A stretch of 64,000 nucleotides of DNA. Source: Heliocidaris tuberculata (lineage: Eukaryota > Echinodermata > Echinoidea > Camarodonta > Echinometridae). Position 1 is the stretch's first letter. Every line of letters starts with the position of its first letter. The DNA lies in contig CM046849.1 in NCBI GenBank assembly GCA_025618425.1, positions 29,507,821-29,571,820 of the forward strand. The letters are read 5' to 3'. Of this stretch, positions 23,010 to 34,343 are shown piece after piece. The notes beneath the pieces are model-generated. The model searched no databases and had not been told where the DNA came from. It saw nothing but the letters and a program-made list of their open reading frames with translations. Position numbers and translations under genes: made by a program.

Positions 23010-23215
23010 CATTCGTCGTATTTGTCTGTTTATCTGTTTCTCTCCGTGTCCCTCTGTATTTTTTTCTCTCTCTCTCCCTATCTCCCTCACTTTTTTTCGT
23101 TAGCACTAATTTCCATTGCCCTTATTTATCTCTCTCTCCCACACGCACACACACACGCACACACGCTCTCGTTCTCTCTTATGCTCATGTTGGTTTTTTT
23201 TTCTTTCTAGCTTTT
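22953..23215. repeat. (CT)n-rich and (CA)n microsatellite region
   Basis: Pure ctctct from 22959, then imperfect CT and acacgc units. Ser/Leu ORFs here are artefacts. Confidence 0.9.
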
Positions 23216-23444
23216 TCTCTTCATCTCTCTTGTCATCTTTTTCCTCCGTATATCACTTAGTATAGGCATTGATCCCGTCACCACTGTTCTACATGTAAAT
23301 GAATCTGCCTAGTTATACATGATACACAATGTTCAAGGCAAAATTTTCAAAATGAGCAACTTATATTCAGTGCTTATCAGTTTCAATCGACCTATTTCAG
23401 TCAACCAAGATGATGTGCTTTGTTGTCTCTTGGATTAATCAATG

Positions 23445-24312
23445 GAATGGAAAAAAGGAGGCGGGGTTGAGGGAAAGAGGAAAATCATATTTTTATGTTT
23501 GAGCGGAGAACCAAAGGAATAGAAAAGTCAGTTGGTTTTTATCATTTCCCTATCCCCGCGCAAACGAGGAAAACGTTCATGAAATGACCCTGCGTTTCCT
23601 GACATTAATTATCATTAATTGGGTCATTCAAGACAAAAGGTATAGGGAGATTAGAAAACGAGCATATCATAGAATGTGCATGTCTAGCTTTGGTGATGTG
23701 AAAGGGTTTGTCAAAGGCATTGGAAAAACGGGGCCAGGGTTGAAGGAGAGAGGTAAATCATATTTCTTGTTTGAGAGGAGAATCATTCGCTTTTGTAATC
23801 TCCCTAAGGTTCCCCCCCCCCATCAAACGAGGAAAATCTTCATGAAATGACGTCTTGTTTCCTGACAGTAATTGGGTTATTCAAGGCCATCATGTTGAAG
23901 AACGTGTGATATATTGTAAAGACGAAATATGAGATTATAATCTAAGAGTATAGGTTAAGAATGTGCATAACCAACTGCGAAAATGTCAAGCTCCTGTAAT
24001 ACAGACATCCATCATCAGAGAGTAAAATAAAAGGAGAGAGAGAGAGAGAGAGAGAGGTGGGATGGAGAGGGAAATATTTTCAAGCGGGGAATCAAAGAAA
24101 AAAAACAACCAACTTTAATTGTTTTCCCTATACGATTCTCCCCTCAAATGAAAAAAAAAAGGTCATAATTTATTCAAAACAAAAATGACGTCATTCTTTG
24201 CCCCCTCCTGATTAAGACAATTCCCCACTCGACAGAGAAATAGCGTTGTTTTTTCTGATATTGATTAGCATGATATGGGTCATTCATGGCCAGCATATAC
24301 ATATATAGAGAA
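23445..24312. repeat. Three diverged tandem units of ~280 bp
   Basis: Units begin near 23445, 23730 and 24050. Each has gg...gagagg.aaatcatat, then cgaggaaaa.cttcatgaaatgac, then tttcctgac.ttaatt and gggtcattcaaggcca in the same order. A (GA)n run at 24033-24056 separates units two and three. Non-coding. Confidence 0.7.
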
Positions 24313-25180
24313 GGAAAGTTGTTGACGTCATCACATCAAATATTGACTACTATCTAAATTTATATACGCGGCAAAGTCTATAGCATGGAGTGGAACTGGA
24401 GTATAGCCCCCCCCCCCTTCCATTTGAAGACAAAAAATAACAATTTGATTAAAGACAAAATTTCAAAGGGTATGTGGCGCACGGAAATCTCATGTATACC
24501 CCCCCCCCCCCCCCCTCCCAGTTCCGGGTCCCCTGTTTATCCATATCTATATAGACACGCTATCCATTAGGCTTTCTCAGATAAAAAAAAGATCAATACT
24601 CGAATGCTGGCAGGTGCATATGGCTAGTTTGTACATTATTCATATTCAATATCTGAAAATCGATCACACCTTATACGGCAACATATACAGTTAAGAATGT
24701 AACGCTTTATTACGCTGCATAACATTATAGTGCATATCGTTATTTATTCACCTTAATCTAGCTTTTGTAAAAACAAATGAAGAATAACTTGCGTGTTAAA
24801 TAACAAATAACCAAATTATTATCATCTTGTGAATAATAACTCTTATCATAATAATGATGATAATATCAACAATATACTTCCCCCCAATATAAATGCTCTA
24901 CTAAGATTATTATCCCGATCAATAGATTCAGTCAGGTTCGCGGAAAATACATGTACATATCTTCACTCTTGTCGGTGATTTCTACTCAAATCAAATTTTC
25001 TACCAGGCTCCTAATTTTATCGGATTCGGTTCCACTGACAGTTCTCTTTCGGCTTTGTCCGAAAATGGATTTTCGGCGGGCCACTAGTGTAGCAATCTCC
25101 AGAAACCAATGAATAGGGCAGAGCATTTGTGTTTTGTATGTGAGCGCAGTCAATCGCATCCGTCACTATCCCTAGGGCCT
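24313..25180. other. Intergenic, no gene supported
   Basis: AT-rich with two C homopolymers (24408, 24500); nothing recognisable as coding. Confidence 0.4.
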
Positions 25181-25189
25181 TTTGTTCAC

Positions 25190-25743
25190 GGGGGGGGGGG
25201 GGGGGGGCACTCGTTTTTTTCCGAAGGTTCATAATTCCGAAGGATCGTAATTCCGAGAAAAATATTTCCCATAGCCATGATAGCAGGGGTTCATAATTCC
25301 AAAAATGAAATAGGGTCCGTTATTCCAAACATTTGATACATTACTCCAAAGGTTCATTTTCCGAAGGTTCGTAATTCCGAAAATGAAATAAGGTTCATAA
25401 TTCCGAAAATTAAAAAGGGTTTAGAATTCCGAACGTTTGTAATTCAGAAAGTGCAATAGAGCCCTACAGAACTGTTTAGAATTACGAACCTTGGAAATGT
25501 GAACCTTTTTTTTTTAATTTTCGGAATTATGAACCCTATCTTCAAAACGACGATCCCTATTTCATTTTCGGAATTACGAACCCTATTTCATTTTCGGAAT
25601 TATGAGCCTTCGAATTTACGAACCGTCGGAGTTATGAACCTTCAGTAAAACGAACCGTCGGAGTAATGAACCTTCGGAAAAAACGAACCTTCGGTAAAAC
25701 GAACCGTCGGAATTATGAACCTTAGGGAAAACGACATGTAACC
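25190..25743. mobile_element. 554-bp palindromic element of 'TTCGGAATTATGAACC' units with TSD
   Basis: The left arm (25190-25470) is repeats of ggttcataattccgaa; the right arm (25490-25743) is the reverse complement, ttcggaattatgaacc. Flanked by exact TTTGTTCAC duplications (25181-25189 and 25744-25752). The outermost left bases are a G homopolymer. Non-coding. Confidence 0.8.
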
Positions 25744-25969
25744 TTTGTTCACTGCTTAGTGTGGCATGAATTCTATTGAATAGTCATGATAGTTGGTCTA
25801 ATATAGACCGGTTCAAATTTATGCAAATTTCTTCTCTGAGCACCTAGTGACGAGCTATTCCATTAACCTGCTTTTTATGAATAAGCCTCAATGCTTGGAA
25901 TCCAGTTTGCATACATTACTTGTTGCTATCTCCGGCAAGCTTTCAGGTTGTCAAGAACAACCAAATAAA

Positions 25970-27085
25970 TTAGGCATTTACACCTATATTCGATAAGTGC
26001 TCTCGCAGCCACCGTGAAGGCTCCTCAATATCTCGCAGACGACACATGAGCATGCAGCGGAAAACCTGACGAAATACAGGGTGTTTCCAGGCATAGATCA
26101 CAGGGTTCAAGCAACAATTCAAGGAAAGCACGACGACGCTATAAGAGATGATCGTTGAGTCTAGGTGGACCCTGAACAAAGTTACCGTGACCGGTAGCAT
26201 ACACGCAAAGAAACATAATACAACTAATAGCATGTTGTTTGTGATTTTTACTTCAGTGCTTCTGCGATGCTCCTTTTTAATTGCCTCATTTTTAGCAACT
26301 GTTTCCGTTGTCTTAGATTCTTCTGAAGATCGTTGCGTGGACGAGGGCTGGGGCATCTGATGCTCCAGTTTGTTATGCACCTTTCTGACGTGGTTCCTCA
26401 CATACAGGTAGACTCTAAGATAGAAAAACAAGATGGCGGCCATCAGTGTTACCATGGACACGCCAGAGAGGATGTTGAAGGCTCTGCCGTCGTCTACAGC
26501 GCATGTGTTGCCTCTTTCTCCAAACACAGCCCAACCAGTGGTTCCGAAGAGAATGACGAAAAATGTAGGATACGAGAGAATGAACGCAAGCATGAGGATG
26601 ATATTTCTCTTGCAGAATATTCGGCGATACCTCTGCGACGGTTGTGTAATGAGGACATATCGATTAAATGCGATCGCGGTCAACGTTATGATGCTCCATC
26701 CGTTGAAAACGAAAGAGAGCGCGCCAATCACTTCACAGACGACTGCAAAGGCGGGATGCGCGTCCGCTGTCCCAAGAAGCGAGCTCGCTTGAAAAGGCAA
26801 CGTCAGCGTCGTCAGCAAATCCGTGCAACTGAGAGTGACAACAAAAACGTTGGTGGATGTTTGAAGGCGACGGCTTAGCTGGACAGCGACGATCACGAAG
26901 ATGTTTCCAACGATGCCGACAAGGCAGATGACAACGAGAATAGAGGCGGCTGCTATGTCTTGCGGGTTGACGATATCATCATCTGCTGCTACTATGGTGT
27001 TGCTTGTGGTAGCCGTGTTGGTGTACATGGGAAGAACTGCCATGTTGAGCAGATCTACGGGGCGTTGGTGAATTGCCAGTGCCAT
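25970..27085 (-). CDS. Rhodopsin-type orphan GPCR, paralogue 2
   Basis: A 371-residue seven-transmembrane receptor, single coding exon, plasma membrane. N61 in TM1 (VGIVGNIF), D89 in TM2 (CTDLL), the Cys pair C117 and C195 for the extracellular disulphide, NRY at 141-143 instead of DRY, P298 in TM6 (CMLP) and NPVIY at 327-331. The C-tail ends LREHLSNIGVNA and has clustered Cys for possible palmitoylation (CMLMC). Closely similar along its length to the gene at 18721-19767, same strand, so the two arose by tandem duplication. Start at the first ATG (MALAIHQ); a second Met at residue 15 aligns with the start of paralogue 1. Ligand unknown; the NRY motif suggests the melatonin/moody/GPR84 neighbourhood only loosely. 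Confidence 0.93.
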   Translation of the reverse strand: MALAIHQRPVDLLNMAVLPMYTNTATTSNTIVAADDDIVNPQDIAAASILVVICLVGIVGNIFVIVAVQLSRRLQTSTNVFVVTLSCTDLLTTLTLPFQASSLLGTADAHPAFAVVCEVIGALSFVFNGWSIITLTAIAFNRYVLITQPSQRYRRIFCKRNIILMLAFILSYPTFFVILFGTTGWAVFGERGNTCAVDDGRAFNILSGVSMVTLMAAILFFYLRVYLYVRNHVRKVHNKLEHQMPQPSSTQRSSEESKTTETVAKNEAIKKEHRRSTEVKITNNMLLVVLCFFACMLPVTVTLFRVHLDSTIISYSVVVLSLNCCLNPVIYAWKHPVFRQVFRCMLMCRLRDIEEPSRWLREHLSNIGVNA

Positions 27086-27290
27086 CGGGAAAGACTCTGA
27101 AGATCACATGACTTTTCACCTAGTGTACAGATCATATAAAAAAGATGGAGACATTTTAGAACGGATGCAATCGTTTTTATTCATGCCATTGTGACTGATC
27201 ACATGACTTCCCACCTAGTGTACAGATGATACAAAAAGAAAAAAGAAGACATGTTAGAGCCGATGCAATTGCTCTCATTGATGAATGATA
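27086..27290 (-). promoter_or_regulatory. GPCR 2 leader with tandemly duplicated splice acceptor
   Basis: A ~95-bp unit is present twice (27102-27190, 27196-27290). On the minus strand each contains a pyrimidine-rich stretch and tctgtacactag followed by gtg, i.e. candidate 3' splice sites at 27120-27121 and 27215-27216. The distal acceptor has the better pyrimidine tract. The region matches the acceptor before GPCR 1. Confidence 0.6.
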
Positions 27291-28740
27291 TACATATCTA
27301 TACGGTAGATAACTACGAAATGGGTGACATCAAGGTGTAGAGATGACATTATGACAGAAGAAAATGTAATATGTTTCTAAAAACCCAGTCAAACTAGATG
27401 TACGACCGATTGCCGACCCCTGACAACCACATGTCGATAGTTAGCTGTCAGATGTTCTTGTTTTCTGCAATCTGTACAAGTTTGCCAGTGTTCGGCAAGT
27501 AGATTTGAGGAACATTTTAGTGTGCTGGAGGAATAGGCTGCTGCAGATCAAACCGGTCTCGACATCGGGGAGATTTGTCAGTTTTCTAGTCTGTAGTTGG
27601 TTAATCGTTGTGAAAGACAGTTCTCACACTGATCTTAGATTGATATTGAGTGGTTTCCGGCTCTAGCCGAACAGATTTCGATTTACAAAGTGATCTGTAA
27701 TCGTCTGGCAAAAATTAAAAGATGTACATGTATTGCAAACCATTAGCCAAACTTCATCAAAAATCAAAATCGCCAGGCGACCTCGCAAACATGAGCGAGG
27801 GAAAATGAATTGAAGAGAAAGTCCAATAAATCACATAGTCAAATACAGTGTCAAAAAATTAATAATTAATCTCCACACAATTTAAATTCAAAACATAAAC
27901 GTTCTCAGTCAACCTTTCTACAAAATAATGTGCACAACTCCATCTCTCCCTCTCTCTCGCACTCACTGTGTATCACGAGCCATTTCAGATTAACTTGGAG
28001 AAAGGACTTTTCACTTACTCTTTATCTGTGAATGATTATCAACTTGTTTTATGATTAATACTCACAAGAAAAAGGTATGATCAGGCTGCTCTGATATTTA
28101 TGCTCCTTCCTTGACATGATTGCGTTTTTCGATATTTTTTTTTACCAATAAAGTTCCGTGTGGTACTCAAAAACAAGTGATGTAACAGTTGCCACATGTG
28201 TCCCAAAGTATGGTTTCCAGGCACAAGCGTCTATCAGTTTCATAGAAAGTTGGAATGCTGGAGCTTTCGGAACATGTCTTCTCTTCGGAATCCATGGAAC
28301 ATGCCGAAGAGAATTCGGGTCCGCAGCCAATGCGTAGCTTCAAATGTGGCACGTAAAGTGGTGGTAGTTGTGGGGGGGGGGGGGGGGTGTTATGTAAAAT
28401 GACGTGCTAACCTTATGTTGGTATAGATTTTCAATTGTAATTGGGGAGTCGCTTATCAAATCAATTATTCAGATGTTCTTCAACCGATAATCAAACAAGG
28501 TACTTAAGAGTTGGTTGGAGTTCCCTGTCAACAGCTAATAACCTACTAATGACGTAGTTCATAATTATGTTCGGCGTTGCAGCGGCAGCGTCTGTTGGAC
28601 TCAATTATGCTGTCAGAATATAGCTGATTTATTTATGTATTCATCAATGCAACTTATGTATTAAAAACGATATCAGTTATTTGGAGTATTCAAGTAGTAG
28701 CGCTCACACAATGCTTTTTAAAAATTTTCTTATAAATTTT
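27291..28740. other. Intergenic, no gene seen
   Basis: Probable upstream region of GPCR 2. A ~60-bp stretch at 28450-28512 (gataatcaaacaaggtactt) resembles 21888-21955 upstream of GPCR 1. G homopolymer at 28372. No exon recognised. Confidence 0.4.
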
Positions 28741-28800
28741 GTCTCCCTCTCTCTCTCTCTCTCTCAATTTCTGTTCTTTCTCTATCTTTCCCTCTCTGCC
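28741..28800. repeat. (CT)n microsatellite
   Basis: ctctct run with imperfect extension; no gene in the following 400 bases. Confidence 0.85.
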
Positions 28801-29248
28801 TGTATCATTCTTTCTGAATGTCTGTCTGGGAAATATGGATGCGGGCTATATAACTCGGCCTTGGCGGAAAATCGCGGCTGAGTGAGCCCAGAGAGTTAAA
28901 TTGATTGCAAACGCTTGTGTTGAATTTCGCATTAATTACACATTTCAAAACACTTAAATTCAAATTATTTGATATCAATGTGTAAAATGATTATCAAAGA
29001 AGCAATGTTGAAAATTTCAAGAAGTAAAATTATGCAAAACATGAAATTTGATGCTAAAAAAGGGTACGGTGCTTAGCGTGGACTTCAATTTTTGAAACAT
29101 AGTCACCGCGCAGTGCCGAGTTCGCCCTAGTGCCGAGTTAGCCCGACCCCGGGAAATATATCTCTACTCTCAGTTTGCTTTCATTACCTTACAATTTCCC
29201 GCTCTTTCTATTTTGCTCTCTTTAGCTTTCTTCATCCCCCGGCCTCAG

Positions 29249-29249
<1 letters not shown>

Positions 29250-29285
<36 letters not shown>

Positions 29286-29325
29286 TTCTCTCTCTCTCTC
29301 TCTCCCCCCCCTCTCTCTCTCTCTC
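29250..29325. repeat. (CT)n microsatellite
   Basis: ctctct with cttt interruptions and a C run. Confidence 0.9.
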
Positions 29326-29514
29326 TCCATATATATTGTCTGTCTGCCTCTGTCTTAATCTAACTCCCTTTCTCACCCTCGTCATCCTTCTACATAGCCT
29401 ATAATGATTGCTGTATTCAGCCATCTACCCCCGACGTTATTGATCTACAGTATGTCCCAGAAAAAATGTACAATCCACATTCGAGTATCGATTGCAAAAT
29501 AAATCGGTTTGCAA

Positions 29515-29906
29515 CAGGGGCGGATCCAGGATTTCGTATAAGGGGGGGGGGGGCACACAAATGCAGGATTGACAACTTTGGGAAACTGCTTGGAGGGAGA
29601 CCCATATTTTTTTGGTCTCTCGCCAGCCCTCCAAAAGTCGCTCAGTGGGGGGGGGGGGGGGGGGGGGTGGCGAGCAAAAAAAAAAAATTTCGCCAGCCCT
29701 CCAAAAGTCGCTCAGTGGGGGGGGGGGGGGGGTTATGGGTCCAGTTCCCCTCCATAATTCTCTGACAAGCAAAAAAAAAAAAAGGTTTTCTGCTCGAAAA
29801 GGGGGGGCACAATCGCAAATAGGGGGGGGGGGGCACATTCCATTGTTTTCCCTCAAAAGGGGGGGGGGGGCACGGGCCGGGATTGCCCCCCCTGAATCTG
29901 CCACTG
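29515..29906. mobile_element. Non-autonomous hAT-like element, 392 bp, with 8-bp TSD
   Basis: Starts CAGGGGCGGATCCAGG and ends CCTGAATCTGCCACTG (inverted). Flanked by exact GTTTGCAA duplications (29507-29514, 29907-29914). The interior has five or more G homopolymers and an internal ~70-bp direct duplication (cgccagccctccaaaagtcg at 29621 and 29691). Open frames in it are repeat artefacts. Confidence 0.9.
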
Positions 29907-29929
29907 GTTTGCAATATGAAAAGTAGAGG

Positions 29930-30015
29930 TGTCGTAGCCGAGTGGTTAAAAACACTCGATTGGAAACGTGAGGACCGCTACGACACTTATGCCCTTGAGC
30001 AGGGCATTTTAAAAA
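29930..30015 (+). repeat. tRNA-derived SINE 5' fragment
   Basis: gtcgtagccgagtggttaaaa has a canonical Pol III A box (tagccgagtgg, 29935-29945), as in a tRNA-Ser/Leu head. The body continues ctacgacacttatgcccttgagcagggca, but no B box is intact. Confidence 0.6.
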
Positions 30016-30101
30016 AATCTACATTGCTCTTTTATCGTACATTAAATAAATGGTGTTTGGCATATCAGTACGTGTGTGTGAGTGCGTTTCTTAAAAAAAA
30101 A

Positions 30102-30616
30102 ATCATACAGGATTATGAAACTATAACTATTTATCTACCAGTCAGTGAAGACCCCGCCCGATTTGGATCAGTCGTTACGAAGAAATAGGGATTATTGTGA
30201 TGTGTGCAATGGCACAAGTCCCTTCCATCCAAGTTTGACAGAATGGAGACTTATACAAAGCATAATGAACAATTCCACACTCCTTTTCAAAAGTTTGAAA
30301 AGGAAGTTACTGTTTTGTTTTTGTCTACTGTAATTGTTAGGAAAATGCTTCATTTATCATATAGTTATCCTTTTGTTCTTGTCATCGTTTTTGCCAATAA
30401 AGGGCATAAAATTTGAAAATGTTAGTAAACCTGTCTATTTTTGCACAAAATTTTATGTGGATGTCAAGAACATCAAAGTGATAAAGGATGGAAGAAAGGG
30501 ACCCATGACATGTTTTACAAAAATCCCTTTTTCTTCCTGACTACTGGACCATATCAGGCGGGGTCTTCACTGACTGGTAGAGAAATAGTTATAGTTTCAT
30601 AATCCAGTATGATTTT
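30102..30616. repeat. Foldback element with ~65-bp inverted ends
   Basis: gattatgaaactataactattt...accagtcagtgaagaccccgcc at 30108-30160 faces its reverse complement at 30556-30612. The interior is AT-rich without a recognisable gene. Confidence 0.8.
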
Positions 30617-31193
30617 TATATTGCGAAATTTATTTCTTTCATAATCGTAACCCAAATGCGGATCTTAATTTTTTTTTTTTTTTTTTTTTTTTGGGGGGGG
30701 GGAATACTGTATAAAATGATATTTAATCACGCGACCTAAATCAGTGCTCAAATTTCACCGCCCGAGATGATTTGCTATGTTTTCTTTTCTTGCTTATAAA
30801 TTTCGATCAATGACGCAAATAAATCACATTAAAAATATATATATTCATAGTCTACACGCACCAAACGCCCTTGAACGCCTCATTTAACGTGCATAATCAA
30901 GCAACGTCGTTTCTGAAAGTTATTAATTTTTTGGATGTTAACATTAATCGGTGATTTAATGGTTTGGTAAATATATGAATTACAAAAATATGTGTAACAT
31001 CACTACTACTCCGACTACAAATACTATTATAAAACGGGTTCAAGAATGTAGCCATCCTGATTGGTCAAATAACACCACGTGACCGTGCAAAAAAAAAAGT
31101 ACTAACGCACGGCGAGGGGACTAACGCACGGCTAATCCGGATCAAACACTAAAATTGTAAGAAAACACTAAGATTGTAGACCCGTTTTATAAA
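30617..31193. other. Intergenic, no gene seen
   Basis: Contains a T and G homopolymer at 30669-30702 and short direct repeats (actaacgcacgg) at 31100-31132. Confidence 0.4.
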
Positions 31194-31370
31194 ACTATTA
31201 ATACATGGTTGTGAGTTCGTGCGTTAGTGCGATCCAGCAACACGCAGGTTTTTATCGTGGTGTCTAACACACTCGGCTACGCCTCGTGCGTTAGTACACC
31301 ACGATAAAAACCTTTGTGTTGCCAGATCGCACTAACGCACTCCCAACCATGTATTAATAGTATACTAATA
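31194..31370. mobile_element. ~177-bp palindromic MITE (ACTATTAATACATGGTTG ends)
   Basis: The left half actattaatacatggttgtgag...gtttttatcgtggtgt is the near-perfect reverse complement of the right half ending in aaccatgtattaatagt. Stem ~70 bp. Confidence 0.85.
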
Positions 31371-31387
31371 CTATTATCACCACTAAT

Positions 31388-31455
31388 TTAGTAATAGTAG
31401 TAGTAATAGTAGTAGTAGTAGTAGTGGTGGTAGTAGTAGTAGCAGTAGCAGTAGC

Positions 31456-31489
<34 letters not shown>

Positions 31490-31518
31490 TAGTAGTAGTA
31501 GTAGTAGTAGTAGTAGTA

Positions 31519-31609
<91 letters not shown>

Positions 31610-31626
31610 GGTGGTGGTGGTGGTGA
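31388..31626. repeat. (TAG)n/(TGG)n microsatellite
   Basis: About 240 bp of tag triplets ending in tgg triplets. Confidence 0.97.
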
Positions 31627-32049
31627 TAATTGTCCAGGATGTAATTATTCAGACATGGCTACAAAGATCTGACAGTAAATACATTATATCCTAATATAAA
31701 AACTGCTCAATATTATTTGCAAATTTAAGCAAATATGACAGCGGCAGTAAAATGTACCCCATTAACGATATTTATGAAAGGTTATATAATTTGATTAAAT
31801 TGCTGTACCAACATGGTAATGGCCGAGGCGTGACCACAGATTACCAAATATTTAACAGAACCGATACATAATGGAAAGCATCTTTGAATGTGCTTGCACA
31901 ATCGTTTAAAAGTAATGTACAGTGATGGAGCATGATCGTTTTCGGACCTTCTGATTTATGATTCCAGTTTTAATGCTGACTCTTTTTTGTTGTTGCATAT
32001 TTAATGAATGTTTGGTCCTTGTCTCTACTACCTTTGACAAATTAGATAC
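31627..32049. other. Intergenic, no gene seen
   Basis: Nothing recognisable. Confidence 0.4.
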
Positions 32050-32262
32050 AGTGGCGGATCCATGTGGACATGGGGCACTTGACCTCCGGTCAAACCAAAG
32101 CAACTTTACTTCTGATATATAAGTGAGTAAAAAAAAATGTAGTAATATGTACTTATGTGCTCTTTCCCCGCTACATTTGAGAATTTTTATTTTTTTACTT
32201 ATTAGCGATATATTTAATTAAACCTGTGCCCCTCCAAATGCGTTCAAAGAATCGTGGATCCG
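32050..32262. mobile_element. Probable hAT-like MITE
   Basis: acagtggcggatccatg at the left and cgtggatccgcgtgt at the right are inverted. No exact 8-bp flanking duplication is visible, so the limits are approximate. Confidence 0.55.
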
Positions 32263-32337
32263 CGTGTGAGTTATGTGACTGCACTATATAAAGACGTAGA
32301 TCCAGAGGGGCATAGGTCTGAGGTGGGCGACTTTTTT

Positions 32338-32756
32338 TATGTGGTCTCGTGGATAAGTCTCCGGACTGTAAGGTAAGGGTTCGAATCCCTGCCTCAACAC
32401 TAACGTCCTTTGGCCACACATTGCCACATTCGACCCAGGTGGGGGTAAATAGGTACCTGTGGAAGGATTATTCCTTGAAATGCCAAGGTAATAATATCCA
32501 AAAGGACTTTTAAAAGCGTATAGGGACGTTATAACATCGAAATCGACATCAAGCAACTCGCTCATTGACGGTCTCCTGCGTTCATAAATCCTGTTAATTG
32601 CAAAATGTTAATTTCCCATATTGTATACATATTTTCTTTGTATTTAAGAAGTAAATTATTAATGTCTGACAATGTGTTTATATACTTTTTTCTGTAATAT
32701 TTTTATATTTTGTATCATGCTATTGAACGCAGAAATAACATCAATCAAACAAATAA
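32338..32756 (+). repeat. tRNA-derived SINE with 3' AT-rich tail
   Basis: Pol III A box tggtctcgtgg (32342-32352) and B box ggttcgaatcc (32378-32388) are spaced as in tRNA. A body follows with cccaggtgggggtaaataggtacc, resembling the shared central domain of invertebrate 'Meta'-type SINEs (family name from memory, not checked). The tail at 32735-32756 is caaataaataaac. No cloverleaf 3' acceptor stem, so not a tRNA gene. Confidence 0.75.
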
Positions 32757-33100
32757 ATAAACAAACATAATGTGATATGCCCTATTATCAAGAACGGATT
32801 ATTATTATTATTATTAATTCCTTGGCTATGCACGTAGTATAGGTTTTGATTTTTTTTTTTTTTTTTTTTTTTTTGGGGGGGGGTCAACTTTCTACGACAT
32901 GCACGTGACTATAAGCTTGTCGCCCTTCCTCGTCTAGAATCCCGGATCTGCCACTGCCCAATAAAGAGGGAATGGAAAGACATTTATAATTCAAGAATCT
33001 AGGAAAGGTTTGCCTTTCTCAAATCACACGATGAAACATCAACCCCAAAGTATCTCTTATTGATTTAAGATGGTGCCTGGTGACGGCGTTTGGCAGTGAC
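32757..33100. other. Intergenic with (TTA)n and T/G homopolymers
   Basis: A right-hand hAT-like end (cggatctgccactg) is visible at 32943-32956 without a clear left partner. Confidence 0.45.
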
Positions 33101-33149
33101 GTAAGTGAAAAATATAGCTATAGCCTACTTTAGTTTACTGCAACGAAAG

Positions 33150-33221
33150 AAACCAAAGCGCGTTCTTACATTTCTTCTCGATATACCTGTATCATTGTGT
33201 CCAGCAGGTTTTTGGTGAATG
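33150..33221 (+). promoter_or_regulatory. Possible 5'UTR exon of the YWTD-PAN gene
   Basis: ttggtgaatg|gtaagtg is a consensus splice donor (GT at 33222-33223). The matching acceptor is ttcttccag|attt (exon resumes 34305, 39 bases before the start codon). The transcription start is not identifiable; an ATATAG box at 33111 is only suggestive. Confidence 0.4.
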
Positions 33222-33429
33222 GTAAGTGCATTTTATTATATAATTTGGGTATAATGTTTCAAGTATGGTTGCTATATATGTGGATCTGAAAAAAAACTAC
33301 TTTTAGTGCAATTAAAATTTGTTGTTTAAGTTCAAATTCAAAAAGTTTTCGTTTTGCTTCAATTAGTTTAAATTTGTTTCCATTTCAAGTGTTGTAATTC
33401 TTGACTTTTAAGCTAAATAGAATTTGTTT

Positions 33430-34015
33430 CATTTTTTTAACGTCAAGTTCCCACATGAATATAGCGATCACTTGTGACCATTGCATAAAGGTTGGTCACA
33501 ACCAGATGTGCACCTTCTTGTGTGTTGTCTGCGACGGATTTCGCTGAAAATCCTAGCGTCGCATGCACGGGTCTGCACGTTTTGGCACTCAAGGAGGCTG
33601 TTGGACATGCATGTCCAATGGCTCCATATACGGAGACTTGACATGTCGCGCGTCGGTTGCACGTCGGTTGCACGGTACATGTACGGGGTTGTACGTTCGC
33701 CTCAAGAGTCCTTGCAGTTATAAAGAGGGGGTATGTTAATGAGGAGGGTGCAAGACGCCCAAGAGGAGATACAGAGAGGTGCACAAGTGGTTGTGACCAT
33801 GACGAACGAAGGACGTACGAATCGCAGGAGTTGGCCCACAGCCCATCGCAGCTGCGGACACGCATGTGCAAAAACACGCACGATCGGTTGTGACCATAGC
33901 ATTACCCCTGCATCGCCATTTACACCGTGGTTGAGAGGGACAAATGAAGGAACTACCCCGAGGCCAGTTACCTTCGTGCAATGCCGCAGACAACTTTCCC
34001 CTTGGGAAATAAGCT
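33430..34015. repeat. Imperfect foldback repeat in the putative 5'UTR intron
   Basis: ttgtgaccatt...ggttggtcacaacc at the left and ggttgtgaccatgacg / cggttgtgaccat at the right are inverted, as are gatgtgcacctt and gaggtgcacaag. GC-rich compared with the flanks; the several ORFs here have no domain. Confidence 0.5.
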
Positions 34016-34343
34016 AAAATCAATTAGTTAATTTCTAAACCAACTACAGAAGAGGTTACGGTTGTTCTCTGAATGTTAATCCAAAACCCATAACACAAAG
34101 GTTGTAATTAATTGCAAAATGACAATAGCCATTCAAGATCATCGTTACATTCACATATTGTTAAAAAAGGCTGGCTATTAACCAACCAGAATCGTTACTT
34201 GAAACCTTGATACATGGCCGGGGGCCCCAGGAGGAAGTTACAACAGAATCCGTACATGATTTAATCAATATCATCACTACGTATATTGCCATGCTTTCTT
34301 CCAGATTTGCAGTTCATCTCTACTTCTCTGATCTATCTTCGTC

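Noticed and set aside
32338..32400. Possible tRNA gene (A and B boxes present)
   Set aside because: No closing acceptor stem or CCA-proximal pairing, and a SINE body follows directly.
33443..34017. Overlapping ORFs of 70-144 codons on both strands
   Set aside because: They come from a GC-rich foldback repeat with paired frames; no recognisable domain.
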